Assembly (NCBI GenBank): GCA_002869265.1
Contig: PKTH01000011.1
Coordinates: 74,843 to 116,516, forward strand
Reading direction: 5' to 3'
Source of the DNA: Candidatus Parcubacteria bacterium
GTDB taxonomy: Bacteria; Patescibacteriota; Patescibacteriia; Patescibacteriales; BM507
Length of the DNA: 41,674 bases
The notes under the pieces are model-generated. The model was given only the letters and a program-made list of their open reading frames with translations, searched no databases and was not told where the DNA came from. Within the stretch, counting starts at the first letter, position 1; each line of letters begins with the position of its first letter. Positions 15,882 through 23,434 of this stretch are shown in pieces. The position numbers were made by a program, and so were the translations under genes.

Positions 15882-17708
15882 ATGAATAAAAAAAATAAAA
15901 AAGATAGAGATTTGGTGGTTCTGGCTACCTCGGGCAGTGTTGACGATGGGAAGTCTACTTTGATCGGTAGGCTGCTTTATGATTGCAATGAATTATATGA
16001 TGATCAATTGGCAAAACTAGAAAAGGATGAAAATGGGAAGGTCAAAGGAGAATATTTAGCACATATTACAGATGGTCTTTCCGATGAACGTGAGCAAGGG
16101 ATAACTATTGATGTTGCCTATAGGCATTTTTCCAGACCAGAGCGAAAATATATAATAGCTGATGTCCCGGGACACGAACAATATACTCGCAATATGGTAA
16201 CTGGTGTATCGAAGGCTAGTATTGCGATGATACTTATTGATGCCCGTAAAGGCTTGCAGACTCAAACCAAGAGACATCTTTTTATCGCTGGGCTTCTAGA
16301 AACGCCTCATATTGTTATTGTTATCAATAAAATGGACTTGGTTGACTATAGTGAGGAGCGGTATAGGGAGATAAAAAAGGATGTGACAGCCTTTTTGTCT
16401 AAAATGAGTGTTCGTGACTTGCAGTTTATCCCAGTGTCGGCCTTTAAGGGTGATATGGTTGTGAATAGGGGTGAAAACATGCCGTGGTATCAGGGACCGA
16501 CTATTTTGAGCTATTTAGACAATATTGAGGTTAGTACAGACAATAATCTGATAGATTTTAGGTTGCCAATCCAAATGACCATAAAGATAGCCCAAGACAA
16601 GAGAGGGTCTCTGGGACAAATACGAGGTGGGGTTATAAATGTTGGTGATGATGTTGTCATCCTTCCCGCAAAGACTAAAACGAAAGTAAAAGAAATTTAT
16701 GTTTCAGGCGAAAAAAGAGAACAAGCCTTCAATGGTCAGTCTGTATTGCTTAGTTTTGAAAATGAAGTAGATGTTAGCCGAGGGGATGTGATAGCTAGAG
16801 CAAATAATCTTCCAATCATCAGTAACGAGCTAGAAGCGAGCGTTTCCTGGTTTGACGACGAAGAAGACTTAAACATCGATAAGACGTATTTACTGAAACA
16901 TGGAACGAAAACGACCAGAGCAAAAATTACAGATATTAAATATAAGATTGATATAGAGACCCTGCATAGTGAGAAAACTAAGAAATTATCCTTGAATGAA
17001 ATAGGAAGAGTTGCCTTGCGAACTAACGACACTCTTGGTTTTGATGTGTATGCCAAAAATAAAAATATGGGGAGTTTTATAATTATTGATGAGCTTAGTA
17101 ATAAGACTGTAGGGGCCGGAATGATTATTAGTAGAGGTTTATTCCAAAAAGATAAAAAAGTTGAGATAGATTCATATAAAAATAAAGGGGCTCTATTGTG
17201 GTTTACAGGTCTTTCTGGATCTGGGAAATCAACCATTGCAGATAGGCTACATGAAAGACTTTCTGAAATTGGTTTGCAAACTGAGAGACTAGACGGAGAT
17301 GTTGTTCGAGAGGGTCTTTCGAGTGATCTTGGTTTTTCAAAGGAAGATAGAGATAAAAACTTAGACAGAATTTCTTTTATCTCTAGTTTGCTCGAAAAAC
17401 ATGGAGTTTTGGTCTCGGCCACTTTTGTTTCTCCTTATGAAAAGAAAAGAAAAGAAATAAGAAAGAAACATAAAAACTTTATAGAAATATTTGTTGATAC
17501 TTCTCTAGGGGAATGTGAGAAACGTGATGTGAAAGGTTTATACAAAAAAGCGAGAGCAGGGGAGATAGAAAACTTTACAGGAATAAGTGACAAATACGAA
17601 AAACCGAAAAATCCTGAAATTCATATAAAAACAGAAAAGGCCAGTATCGATGAATGTGTAGAGCAGATAGTTAGTTACTTAGAGGCGAATAATATTATTT
17701 CAAAATAA
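15882..17708 (+). CDS. cysNC: Bifunctional sulfate adenylyltransferase GTPase subunit / APS kinase (CysNC, NodQ-like)
   Basis: A 608-residue fusion that makes PAPS. The N-terminal EF-Tu-like GTPase (about 1-425) powers APS formation with CysD: G1 GSVDDGKST (18-26), G3 DVPGHE (94-99) and G4 NKMD (149-152), then beta-barrel domains. The C-terminal APS kinase (about 430-608) phosphorylates APS at the 3' position: P-loop GLSGSGKST (443-451), RLDGDVVREGLSSDLGFS, and KGLYKKARAGEIENFTGI. All key motifs of both activities look intact. This is the architecture of rhizobial NodQ, which supplies PAPS for Nod-factor sulfation. It ends the operon at a strong terminator. Confidence 0.95.
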   Translation: MNKKNKKDRDLVVLATSGSVDDGKSTLIGRLLYDCNELYDDQLAKLEKDENGKVKGEYLAHITDGLSDEREQGITIDVAYRHFSRPERKYIIADVPGHEQYTRNMVTGVSKASIAMILIDARKGLQTQTKRHLFIAGLLETPHIVIVINKMDLVDYSEERYREIKKDVTAFLSKMSVRDLQFIPVSAFKGDMVVNRGENMPWYQGPTILSYLDNIEVSTDNNLIDFRLPIQMTIKIAQDKRGSLGQIRGGVINVGDDVVILPAKTKTKVKEIYVSGEKREQAFNGQSVLLSFENEVDVSRGDVIARANNLPIISNELEASVSWFDDEEDLNIDKTYLLKHGTKTTRAKITDIKYKIDIETLHSEKTKKLSLNEIGRVALRTNDTLGFDVYAKNKNMGSFIIIDELSNKTVGAGMIISRGLFQKDKKVEIDSYKNKGALLWFTGLSGSGKSTIADRLHERLSEIGLQTERLDGDVVREGLSSDLGFSKEDRDKNLDRISFISSLLEKHGVLVSATFVSPYEKKRKEIRKKHKNFIEIFVDTSLGECEKRDVKGLYKKARAGEIENFTGISDKYEKPKNPEIHIKTEKASIDECVEQIVSYLEANNIISK

Positions 17709-17720
17709 TACAATAGAAAA

Positions 17721-17747
17721 CCCGAGACTAAAGTCTCGGGTTTTTTT
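17721..17747. terminator. Terminator after cysNC (probably bidirectional)
   Basis: CCCGAGAC (17721-17728), loop TAAA, GTCTCGGG (17733-17740), then seven T. The opposite strand shows AAAA before the stem, giving a short T-run for the converging minus-strand gene at 17746. Confidence 0.9.
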
Positions 17748-18273
17748 ATTCTCTGTGGTAGAGTGCTTTTTGGGTGTGTAGTCGGGGGACTAGTTCGAAT
17801 AGTACTAGAGCAATAATTGATTCAAACTCATCGGACGCTGGTTCGAAAAGATAATCAAAATTGAATTTTTGTCTATCGAAACAGGTTCCAATGTTTGCCA
17901 TGTTCCCAGTTCTTTGGGCCTGGCCACCCCAGTTCATTCCTCCTACTTCAATTTGTATGTAGGGGATAGTGTTTCCTTGTTCGTCCCAGTAGTCATCGAC
18001 ATCGAGATCTTCTAGATATTCCCAGCCATTTCCAATGCCATTGGCGAAGAGGACTCGGAACCATTTTTTATTATTATCGTTTTCGGACATGGAACCATCT
18101 ACCCAGTCGTAGAGATCTAGAAAAATGAAAAGTCCTTCGTACTTTAAAACTTTTGTCGATAATACAACTTCGTCTGGTGGGTTTGAGATGTCTCTGGGGT
18201 AGCGACAGTCATCGGCCATTGTTAGTTGCGGGAGAAAAAACAATAGGGACAGAAGAATAAATAACTTTTTCAT
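17746..18273 (-). CDS. Small secreted protein, paralog B of a tandem pair (unknown function)
   Basis: A 175-residue protein with a clear signal peptide (KKLFILLSLLFFLPQLTMAD, cleavage near residue 20). It aligns with its upstream neighbour through DVDDYWDEQGNTIPYIQIEV and GNMANIGTCFDRQK. The mature part has two cysteines (in ADDCRYP and IGTCFD) that could form a disulfide. I do not recognise the family. Its ATG overlaps the TGA of the upstream paralog (ATGA), and AAGGAG lies at the usual distance. It converges on cysNC, sharing the terminator. Confidence 0.8.
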   Translation of the reverse strand: MKKLFILLSLLFFLPQLTMADDCRYPRDISNPPDEVVLSTKVLKYEGLFIFLDLYDWVDGSMSENDNNKKWFRVLFANGIGNGWEYLEDLDVDDYWDEQGNTIPYIQIEVGGMNWGGQAQRTGNMANIGTCFDRQKFNFDYLFEPASDEFESIIALVLFELVPRLHTQKALYHRE

Positions 18274-18794
18274 AATCCTTCTCCTTGTTTTTCTTGTTTG
18301 GCAAGAAGGGGAATCAGTTTGCGATTGATATTTGTAATAATATCAGCATAAGTTCCAGAAACTACATCGAAGGCTTTGCCCTTTTGCCTGTCGAAACAGG
18401 TTCCTATTTTTGCTGTGTTACCAATGTATTTATACTCGTCGTTGAGAAATGAGGCTCCTAACTCTATTAAGATATAGGGAGTTGGATTTCCTTCTTTGTT
18501 CCAGAGATCGTCTACATCGAATTCTTCTGGATGTTCCCAGTTTTCTTTGGCTAGCCTTACGAGGCTTCTGAAGTTGGCACGATTGAAAATCCTAACCCTT
18601 TTTCTTACTTTAGAGTATTCGTGCAGGTCGATTACAATAAGATAGCCGGCATAACGGAATATCTCTCTCTTTGACAAGAGTTGATCACTATAATCTCGGT
18701 AGTCTGTGGGGAAGTAGCACTCATCGTATTCTGCGCAGGCCTGCATGGTAGGTACTAAAAGACATAGTATGAGTAGAAGTAGAAAAGTTTTCAT
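18270..18794 (-). CDS. Small secreted protein, paralog A of a tandem pair (unknown function)
   Basis: A 174-residue protein with a signal peptide (KTFLLLLILCLLVPTMQACA). The Cys at the end of that stretch might even be a lipobox-like site, though it fits poorly. The mature part has AEYDECYFP, FDVDDLWNKEGNPTPYILIE and GNTAKIGTCFDRQK, matching the downstream paralog. ATG 18794 is chosen over 18875 because a perfect AGGAGG lies just upstream and the signal peptide then begins at residue 1. It is unknown in function and co-transcribed with paralog B. Confidence 0.8.
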   Translation of the reverse strand: MKTFLLLLILCLLVPTMQACAEYDECYFPTDYRDYSDQLLSKREIFRYAGYLIVIDLHEYSKVRKRVRIFNRANFRSLVRLAKENWEHPEEFDVDDLWNKEGNPTPYILIELGASFLNDEYKYIGNTAKIGTCFDRQKGKAFDVVSGTYADIITNINRKLIPLLAKQEKQGEGL

Positions 18795-18911
18795 TTGTCT
18801 CCTCCTTTGAATTTGAATGATCAATTTCTCTATTTTTAGCATAAAAGAATGATTTTGTCTAGCTAGTATTAGCAAAAAAAAGAAATTGTTCTAAAAATGG
18901 CTCTTTTATTG

Positions 18912-18940
18912 TTGACAAATATATTTCATTGTTGTAATAT
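18912..18940 (+). promoter_or_regulatory. Promoter of the GH5-type hydrolase gene
   Basis: TTGACA (18912-18917), a 17-base spacer and TAATAT (18935-18940). The same -35/spacer/-10 combination occurs at 24165 and 38200. The predicted 5' leader is about 23 bases with no Shine-Dalgarno site. Confidence 0.75.
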
Positions 18941-18969
18941 CCAGGGTTATTTATTAAATAAGAAAACAT

Positions 18970-21783
18970 ATGTTTTTCAACAAAAGTTTTGTAAAAATTG
19001 TAGTTTTATCCCTACTGCTTACATCTTTTTTTGTTATGAAGCCGAATATGGCAGCTAATAATGAATATGTTATTAGAACTGCTGTATCTGAGGGCTGGGA
19101 AGCGGGTCAAGATGAGTATTGGCACTTGCAACCGGTTAACGAAAAAAACAATTATTCTTTCAGAGAGAAAATTCACTTTTTTGTACAAAGTGACTATATA
19201 AATATTCCACACACCTGGACTATAAGGGTGTACACGGGAGACTCCTTGGTTAAAGAGATGAGCGCTAATTATGATCCTGGCAACTATGGTTGGCAGTATA
19301 GTAATTTTACTCCTTGGATAAACAATCTTGACCCTGGTAATTACCGAGTGGAGTATTACTTAAATTCTGGTGCTGGTGAAGAGCTAGCAAATTCACTAGA
19401 ATTTAGCGTTTCTGATAATTTGCTTAATGGTCTTGAGCCATACAAGTTCTCAAAGGCAGAGACAGCCACCACATGGGCTCATGGAGATAAAGAAGAGCAT
19501 TGGAACCTACAGGCGGTTGGTAAGAAAAACAGATTTAGCGTTGGTGAGAACGTTCAACTAATTGCTCAAGTAAAAGATATTTATGTAGATCATAGGTATA
19601 GAGTTGAATTACGTGAAGGAGGAATCACTCAATGGGATTATGAATCTGAATGGATGCAAGTAGGTGATAAATGGGATTATGGTAATTTCTTTCCAAGCTA
19701 TCAAGTTAATAAAGCTGGTAGTTATGAATTCAGAGTATTTATTGATACTGGAGAAGGATATAAACACCTAGCGAATGTTCCTTTCACTGTTGAGGGAGAA
19801 ATCCCAAAATACTCTTATAGCCACACCGACTTAGCTACTGGCTTTGAATACGGTGCTGGTGAAGAGTATTGGAACATGCGAGCTGTAAATCAGAAAAATG
19901 TTTTCCAAAAAGGAGATACAATCTATGCCATGTCACAGGTTAGAAATATTAAACATAACCACCAGTGGAAAGTTGAACTATATAAAGGAGCTGATTTGAT
20001 GTGGGAGTATGAAGATGAATGGAGAGGTGTTGGGAATGGTTGGATTTACGGAAATTTTTATCCAGCTTTTCATGACGCTCAACCAGGTGAATATACTTTC
20101 AAAATATATCTAAACATCGGAGACGGTTATGAGCTACTAGAGTCTAAGGCTTTCAGTGTTGAGGGAACAGTCGAAAAACCAAAATTTGACCATGCAATTC
20201 TTGCAAGTGGTTGGATGCATGGAGTAGATGCCGAGCATTGGAACTTGGTACCAGTTGGTAATAAAAGTGTTTTCACCGAAGGTGAAGATGTTCATTTGGT
20301 AGCACAAGTTAGAAATATACAGGTTGATCATAGATATAGAGTTGAACTTCACCAGGGAGAAGAAACCATGTGGGGTTATGATACAGAGTGGTTAGATGTT
20401 GGTCCTGGATGGAAATATAGTAATTTCTTCCCGGTATATACAAACGCCGAAGTAGGTAGTTATGAATTTTGGTATTATCTAGATACTGGTGAAGGCTTTG
20501 AGTATTTTGGAAAGAAAGCATTTGAGGTTGTTCCTCAGACTCCAGACCCAGAGACCCCTCCAGTCGTTGACCCTCCTGTTGTTGAAGAACCACCAGTTGT
20601 TGATCCTCCAGTGGTAGAAGAGCCGCCAGTAGTTGATCCTCCCGTCGTTGAAGAACCGCCAGTAGTTGAACCACCAGTGGTAGAACCACCAGTTGTTACT
20701 TATAAAGATTACAACCGTGGTGTAACTGCTTATAACACAATAGATAAAAATGATTTTGCATATTTTAGAGATAATGGGATCTCAACAGTTAGACTGATGC
20801 TGATGGACGGTGATTTACTTCCGCCTAGTGCAGAGTTTGATGTAGACTCATCTTCACGTTCTATATCACCTGAGAATGTTACTGAACTGAAAAACATGAT
20901 TTCTCTAGCAAAGGAATATGAGATAAAATTAGTTGTTGATGTTCACGAAGTTCCTGGTTTAAATAGATGGTTCTTGTCAGAAACAAAACCAAAAGATACT
21001 CGTCTTTGGGAGGAAACAAGTGAAGGAGAAAAGTATAGAGATGTTTTAGTAACTCTTTGGGATCAGTTGTCAGAAGTAATGAAAAATGAAGACGTAGAAC
21101 TAGTTTCATATGAACTTCTAAATGAACCAGAGCCAAAAACTGATATTGATCCAAATGAAAATAAAGCATATCTTTGGACAGACACTCAAGATAGAATCAT
21201 TAACGCGATCAGAGCTAATGGTGATAGTCACTTGATTATCGCTTCACCAGCTTATGCTTGGAGGACAGAATCTCTAAGTGAATGGGTTCCTTCTGATGTT
21301 GTGATGAATGACGAGAATATTATCGCTTCTGTTCATGGTTATAGACCAATCCAATTTACTATCCAGGAAGAAGCTTGGTATGGTAATACTGAATACAATA
21401 CTTATCCAAGCCTTCTAAATGAAGAACATTATGGAGAGACTGAGTGGAACTATACAATGATAGATAGTGTTTTCACTGACGTGGTTGATACTTTTTATGA
21501 CACATATAACATGCCAGTATATATCGCTGAGTTTGCAGTCAATAGAGAAGCTCCAGGAGCAGAGCAGTGGTTGCTTGATATGATGAATATCATGAATAAG
21601 AATCACTCAGAAGAAGTTTGGGGATGGTCAGTACACGTTTGGGAAGAAGATCAGTATGCTAGACTTAATCACCTTGATTATGATTGGAGTAGGGCAGGAA
21701 TGAATGACTTCTCAGCTGATCCCGCACAACTCGAAGCAGTTCTAGCGGGGATTAATAACACCGAAGAAACTTTGATGCAGTAA
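18970..21783 (+). CDS. Secreted multidomain glycoside hydrolase, GH5-like (cellulase family) with four tandem modules
   Basis: A 937-residue secreted protein. The signal peptide covers about residues 1-29. Four homologous modules of about 118 residues follow (roughly 33-152, 158-275, 281-397 and 406-521), each with an EYWNL/EHWNL start and a WxYGNFxP-type middle, probably beta-sandwich. A Pro/Val/Glu linker (522-577) leads to a GH5-like barrel: STVRLML, VVDVHEVPG (His659), YELLNEPEP (acid/base Glu719), SVHGYRP, PVYIAEFAVN (nucleophile Glu854) and WGWSVHVWEE. It may trim the cell's own glycan or attack external beta-glucans. The modules could bind carbohydrate or keep the enzyme at the surface; no anchor is visible. 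Confidence 0.85.
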   Translation: MFFNKSFVKIVVLSLLLTSFFVMKPNMAANNEYVIRTAVSEGWEAGQDEYWHLQPVNEKNNYSFREKIHFFVQSDYINIPHTWTIRVYTGDSLVKEMSANYDPGNYGWQYSNFTPWINNLDPGNYRVEYYLNSGAGEELANSLEFSVSDNLLNGLEPYKFSKAETATTWAHGDKEEHWNLQAVGKKNRFSVGENVQLIAQVKDIYVDHRYRVELREGGITQWDYESEWMQVGDKWDYGNFFPSYQVNKAGSYEFRVFIDTGEGYKHLANVPFTVEGEIPKYSYSHTDLATGFEYGAGEEYWNMRAVNQKNVFQKGDTIYAMSQVRNIKHNHQWKVELYKGADLMWEYEDEWRGVGNGWIYGNFYPAFHDAQPGEYTFKIYLNIGDGYELLESKAFSVEGTVEKPKFDHAILASGWMHGVDAEHWNLVPVGNKSVFTEGEDVHLVAQVRNIQVDHRYRVELHQGEETMWGYDTEWLDVGPGWKYSNFFPVYTNAEVGSYEFWYYLDTGEGFEYFGKKAFEVVPQTPDPETPPVVDPPVVEEPPVVDPPVVEEPPVVDPPVVEEPPVVEPPVVEPPVVTYKDYNRGVTAYNTIDKNDFAYFRDNGISTVRLMLMDGDLLPPSAEFDVDSSSRSISPENVTELKNMISLAKEYEIKLVVDVHEVPGLNRWFLSETKPKDTRLWEETSEGEKYRDVLVTLWDQLSEVMKNEDVELVSYELLNEPEPKTDIDPNENKAYLWTDTQDRIINAIRANGDSHLIIASPAYAWRTESLSEWVPSDVVMNDENIIASVHGYRPIQFTIQEEAWYGNTEYNTYPSLLNEEHYGETEWNYTMIDSVFTDVVDTFYDTYNMPVYIAEFAVNREAPGAEQWLLDMMNIMNKNHSEEVWGWSVHVWEEDQYARLNHLDYDWSRAGMNDFSADPAQLEAVLAGINNTEETLMQ
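20557..20697 (+). repeat. Tandem repeat encoding the PPVV linker
   Basis: Three 33-base units encode PPVVDPPVVEE and are followed by two shorter PPVVE units. It is an in-frame linker between the fourth module and the GH5-like domain. Long open frames on the opposite strand here are by-products of the repeat. Confidence 0.9.
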
Positions 21784-21800
21784 TAGCTTACATATTTAAA

Positions 21801-21830
21801 AAGAACAGTCGAAAGACTGTTCTTTTTTTT
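21801..21830 (+). terminator. Terminator of the GH5-type gene
   Basis: AAGAACAGTC (21801-21810), loop GAAA, GACTGTTCTT (21815-21824), continuing into a run of T to 21830. It lies 20 bases after the stop. Confidence 0.92.
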
Positions 21831-21833
21831 GGA

Positions 21834-21863
21834 TAAAAAAAGCCCAGACTTTTGTCTGGGCTT
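21834..21863 (-). terminator. Terminator of the minus-strand gene 21870-22292
   Basis: The stem is AAGCCCAGAC (21840-21849) with GTCTGGGCTT (21854-21863) and a four-T loop. On the minus strand it is followed by seven T. It sits right after the gene's stop, so the two converging genes each have their own terminator. Confidence 0.9.
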
Positions 21864-21869
21864 GGTGGC

Positions 21870-22292
21870 CTAGAGGCCTAAATACCGAATGACTTGCTGT
21901 TCTGTTTCGCCAGCTGAAATATTCGGAAGGAAGTGAGTCTCTAAATTGCCGCCTCGATTTTTTAAGAACTCGAGTTTTATTCCACGGTTTTCTGTAATTT
22001 CTATACTTACAATAGCCCCAGAATCAGTGGAAGAAGCAACTTTTTCGAATAAGTAATTTGGGATGACAGTGTAGAACCTCTCAATGAATGATAGATTTGC
22101 ATAGTAGCAATTTTCTACGGCCCGCATATTGTTCTTACTAGCCTTGTCGTAGTAACACCCAACTATAAATATTCCTTTGTCTGAAAGATAGAAAGTGGGG
22201 TATTGGTGTGAAAAACCATTTTTCGCCGCGAGTGCTGTGGAGGACAAGAACAATAGGATTGAAATACTGAAAAGTATGATGTATTTTTTCAT
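21870..22292 (-). CDS. Small secreted protein of unknown function
   Basis: A 140-residue protein with a signal peptide (KKYIILFSISILLFLSSTALA, cut after ALA). The mature part has two cysteines (FIVGCYYD and VENCYYA) spaced for a possible disulfide. No family is recognised, and it shows no clear similarity to the pair at 17746-18794 beyond its size and secretion. ATG 22292 is chosen over 22352 because AAGGAG lies seven bases upstream and the signal peptide then starts at residue 1. The promoter at 22502-22530 gives a long leader of about 200 bases. Confidence 0.75.
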   Translation of the reverse strand: MKKYIILFSISILLFLSSTALAAKNGFSHQYPTFYLSDKGIFIVGCYYDKASKNNMRAVENCYYANLSFIERFYTVIPNYLFEKVASSTDSGAIVSIEITENRGIKLEFLKNRGGNLETHFLPNISAGETEQQVIRYLGL

Positions 22293-22299
22293 TATCTTT

Positions 22300-22481
22300 C
22301 TCCTTAAAATTGAATGGGGTTTTTCTCCCTTAGGATAACAATATATAATCACATTTATACTTTTTTTCTTATTTCGTGTAATTTTTTCAGGAAAGAGGTT
22401 GAAAGAAATTCAGCAGAATGCCTTTTTCAGTTTTTAGATTAGAATATTTGCGGTTATGAACCTCCTTTTGAATGGGTTTTT
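22300..22481 (-). repeat. Duplicated leader segment with a second Shine-Dalgarno-like site
   Basis: On the minus strand, AAACCCCATTCAATTTTAAGGAG (seen on the plus strand at 22300-22325) precedes the real start. A related segment, AAACCCATTCAAAAGGAGG (plus-strand 22462-22481), lies about 160 bases further upstream in the same leader with no ATG after it. This may be a decoy ribosome site or the remains of a lost upstream paralog. Confidence 0.5.
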
Positions 22482-22501
22482 AATGACCAAATTGTATTCG
22501 C

Positions 22502-22530
22502 ACTATAGCATAAAACTAAATATATGTCAA
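22502..22530 (-). promoter_or_regulatory. Promoter of the minus-strand secreted protein gene
   Basis: Minus strand: TTGACA (22530-22525), a 17-base spacer and TATAGT (22507-22502). The predicted transcript starts near 22495, leaving about 200 bases of leader before the ATG at 22292. Confidence 0.7.
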
Positions 22531-22545
22531 TAGCTTGATTTTATG

Positions 22546-22551
22546 TATAAT
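22546..22551 (+). promoter_or_regulatory. Possible -10 box for cysQ
   Basis: TATAAT at 22546-22551, about 38 bases before the cysQ ATG. No convincing -35 hexamer is found at 16-18 bases upstream, so the call is weak. Confidence 0.35.
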
Positions 22552-22589
22552 TAAAGGTAGTATAGAAATAGGCTAAAATAAAAGAAAAT

Positions 22590-23384
22590 ATGGAAAAAAT
22601 ATTAGAAAAAGTTAAAGAAGTTGTCAGAAGATCTGGTAAGGAAATAATGAAAAATTATGGAGATGATAATGAGGTGACTACCAAGAAAGACAAAACGCCA
22701 GTTACTGAAATAGATCTTCTGAGTGAAAAAATCATCATTGATGGTTTATCTGAACTTGGGTATGGCTTTTTGTCTGAGGAGAGGTTGGGCAGTAAGGATA
22801 GATTGGATGATGAGAGGATTTGGGTTATTGATCCGATTGATGGAACTAAAGATTTTATAAATCAAACTGGAGAGTTTTCTGTAATGGTTGGCCTGGTGGA
22901 AAACAATGAATCAATTCTCGGTGTGGTCTATCAGCCAGCTTTTGACAAATTGTATTTTGCGACCAAGGGCGGAGGGGCTTATCTAGAGGAAGCTGGTAAG
23001 ATAAAAAAGATGAATGTTTCGAGAACAGATGATTGTGGAGATATTAAAATGCTAGCCAGCAGGTATCATATGATGGACCTTGAGCAAAACTTGTCTCGAG
23101 AAATGGATATTACAGATTTTTTAAGTCACGGGTCGGCTGGTTTAAAGATTGCCTTAATTGCAGAGCAGAAAGCAGACCTCTATATAAACTCTAGTGATAG
23201 AACAGCGGAATGGGACATTTGTGCGGCTGATATTATAATAAGAGAAGCCGGGGGAATGATAACAGATATGAATGGTAGTAGAATTATGTATAATAAAGAA
23301 AATTATTTGAATTTGAAAGGCTATGTAGTGAGCAATGGTCTGGTACATGATAAGGTGCTTGCCAAAATTAAGGAATTGAGGTAA
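22590..23384 (+). CDS. cysQ: 3'(2'),5'-bisphosphate nucleotidase (CysQ), inositol-monophosphatase superfamily
   Basis: A 264-residue metal-dependent phosphatase. Motif A is DPIDGTKDF (residues 81-89; Asp81, Asp84), motif B is EWDICAADIII with Asp209, and the upstream metal-site region is GFLSEE. The DGTKDFI...GEFSVM form is typical of CysQ rather than of plain inositol monophosphatases. CysQ turns PAP, left after PAPS-dependent sulfation, into AMP and phosphate. With two sulfotransferases and a PAPS synthesis operon nearby, this completes the donor cycle. The start has no Shine-Dalgarno site. A role as a general sugar phosphatase cannot be fully excluded. Confidence 0.88.
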   Translation: MEKILEKVKEVVRRSGKEIMKNYGDDNEVTTKKDKTPVTEIDLLSEKIIIDGLSELGYGFLSEERLGSKDRLDDERIWVIDPIDGTKDFINQTGEFSVMVGLVENNESILGVVYQPAFDKLYFATKGGGAYLEEAGKIKKMNVSRTDDCGDIKMLASRYHMMDLEQNLSREMDITDFLSHGSAGLKIALIAEQKADLYINSSDRTAEWDICAADIIIREAGGMITDMNGSRIMYNKENYLNLKGYVVSNGLVHDKVLAKIKELR

Positions 23385-23387
23385 AAA
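23359..23387 (+). promoter_or_regulatory. Possible promoter for the zinc-ribbon gene
   Basis: TTGCCA (23359-23364), a 17-base spacer and TAAAAA (23382-23387), at the end of cysQ. It resembles the dnaE promoter (TTGCCA, 17, TAAAAT). Confidence 0.35.
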
Positions 23388-23434
23388 TAGCAAACAAACA
23401 AATAATAGAACCTTAAAATAGAGAGGAGGCCGTC

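Noticed and set aside
14287-17708. cysD/cysNC as a cysteine assimilation operon
   Set aside because: No cysH, sulfite reductase or cysE/cysK is nearby, while two sulfotransferases are. The rest of the genome would be needed to exclude it fully.
18795-18911. Minus-strand promoter for the tandem secreted pair
   Set aside because: Candidates such as TAGACA-N17-TAAAAA are present but too weak to list in this AT-rich stretch.
20309-20689. Long minus-strand open frame over the PPVV linker
   Set aside because: It is a by-product of the repeat on the coding strand; the product is low-complexity and has no ribosome site.
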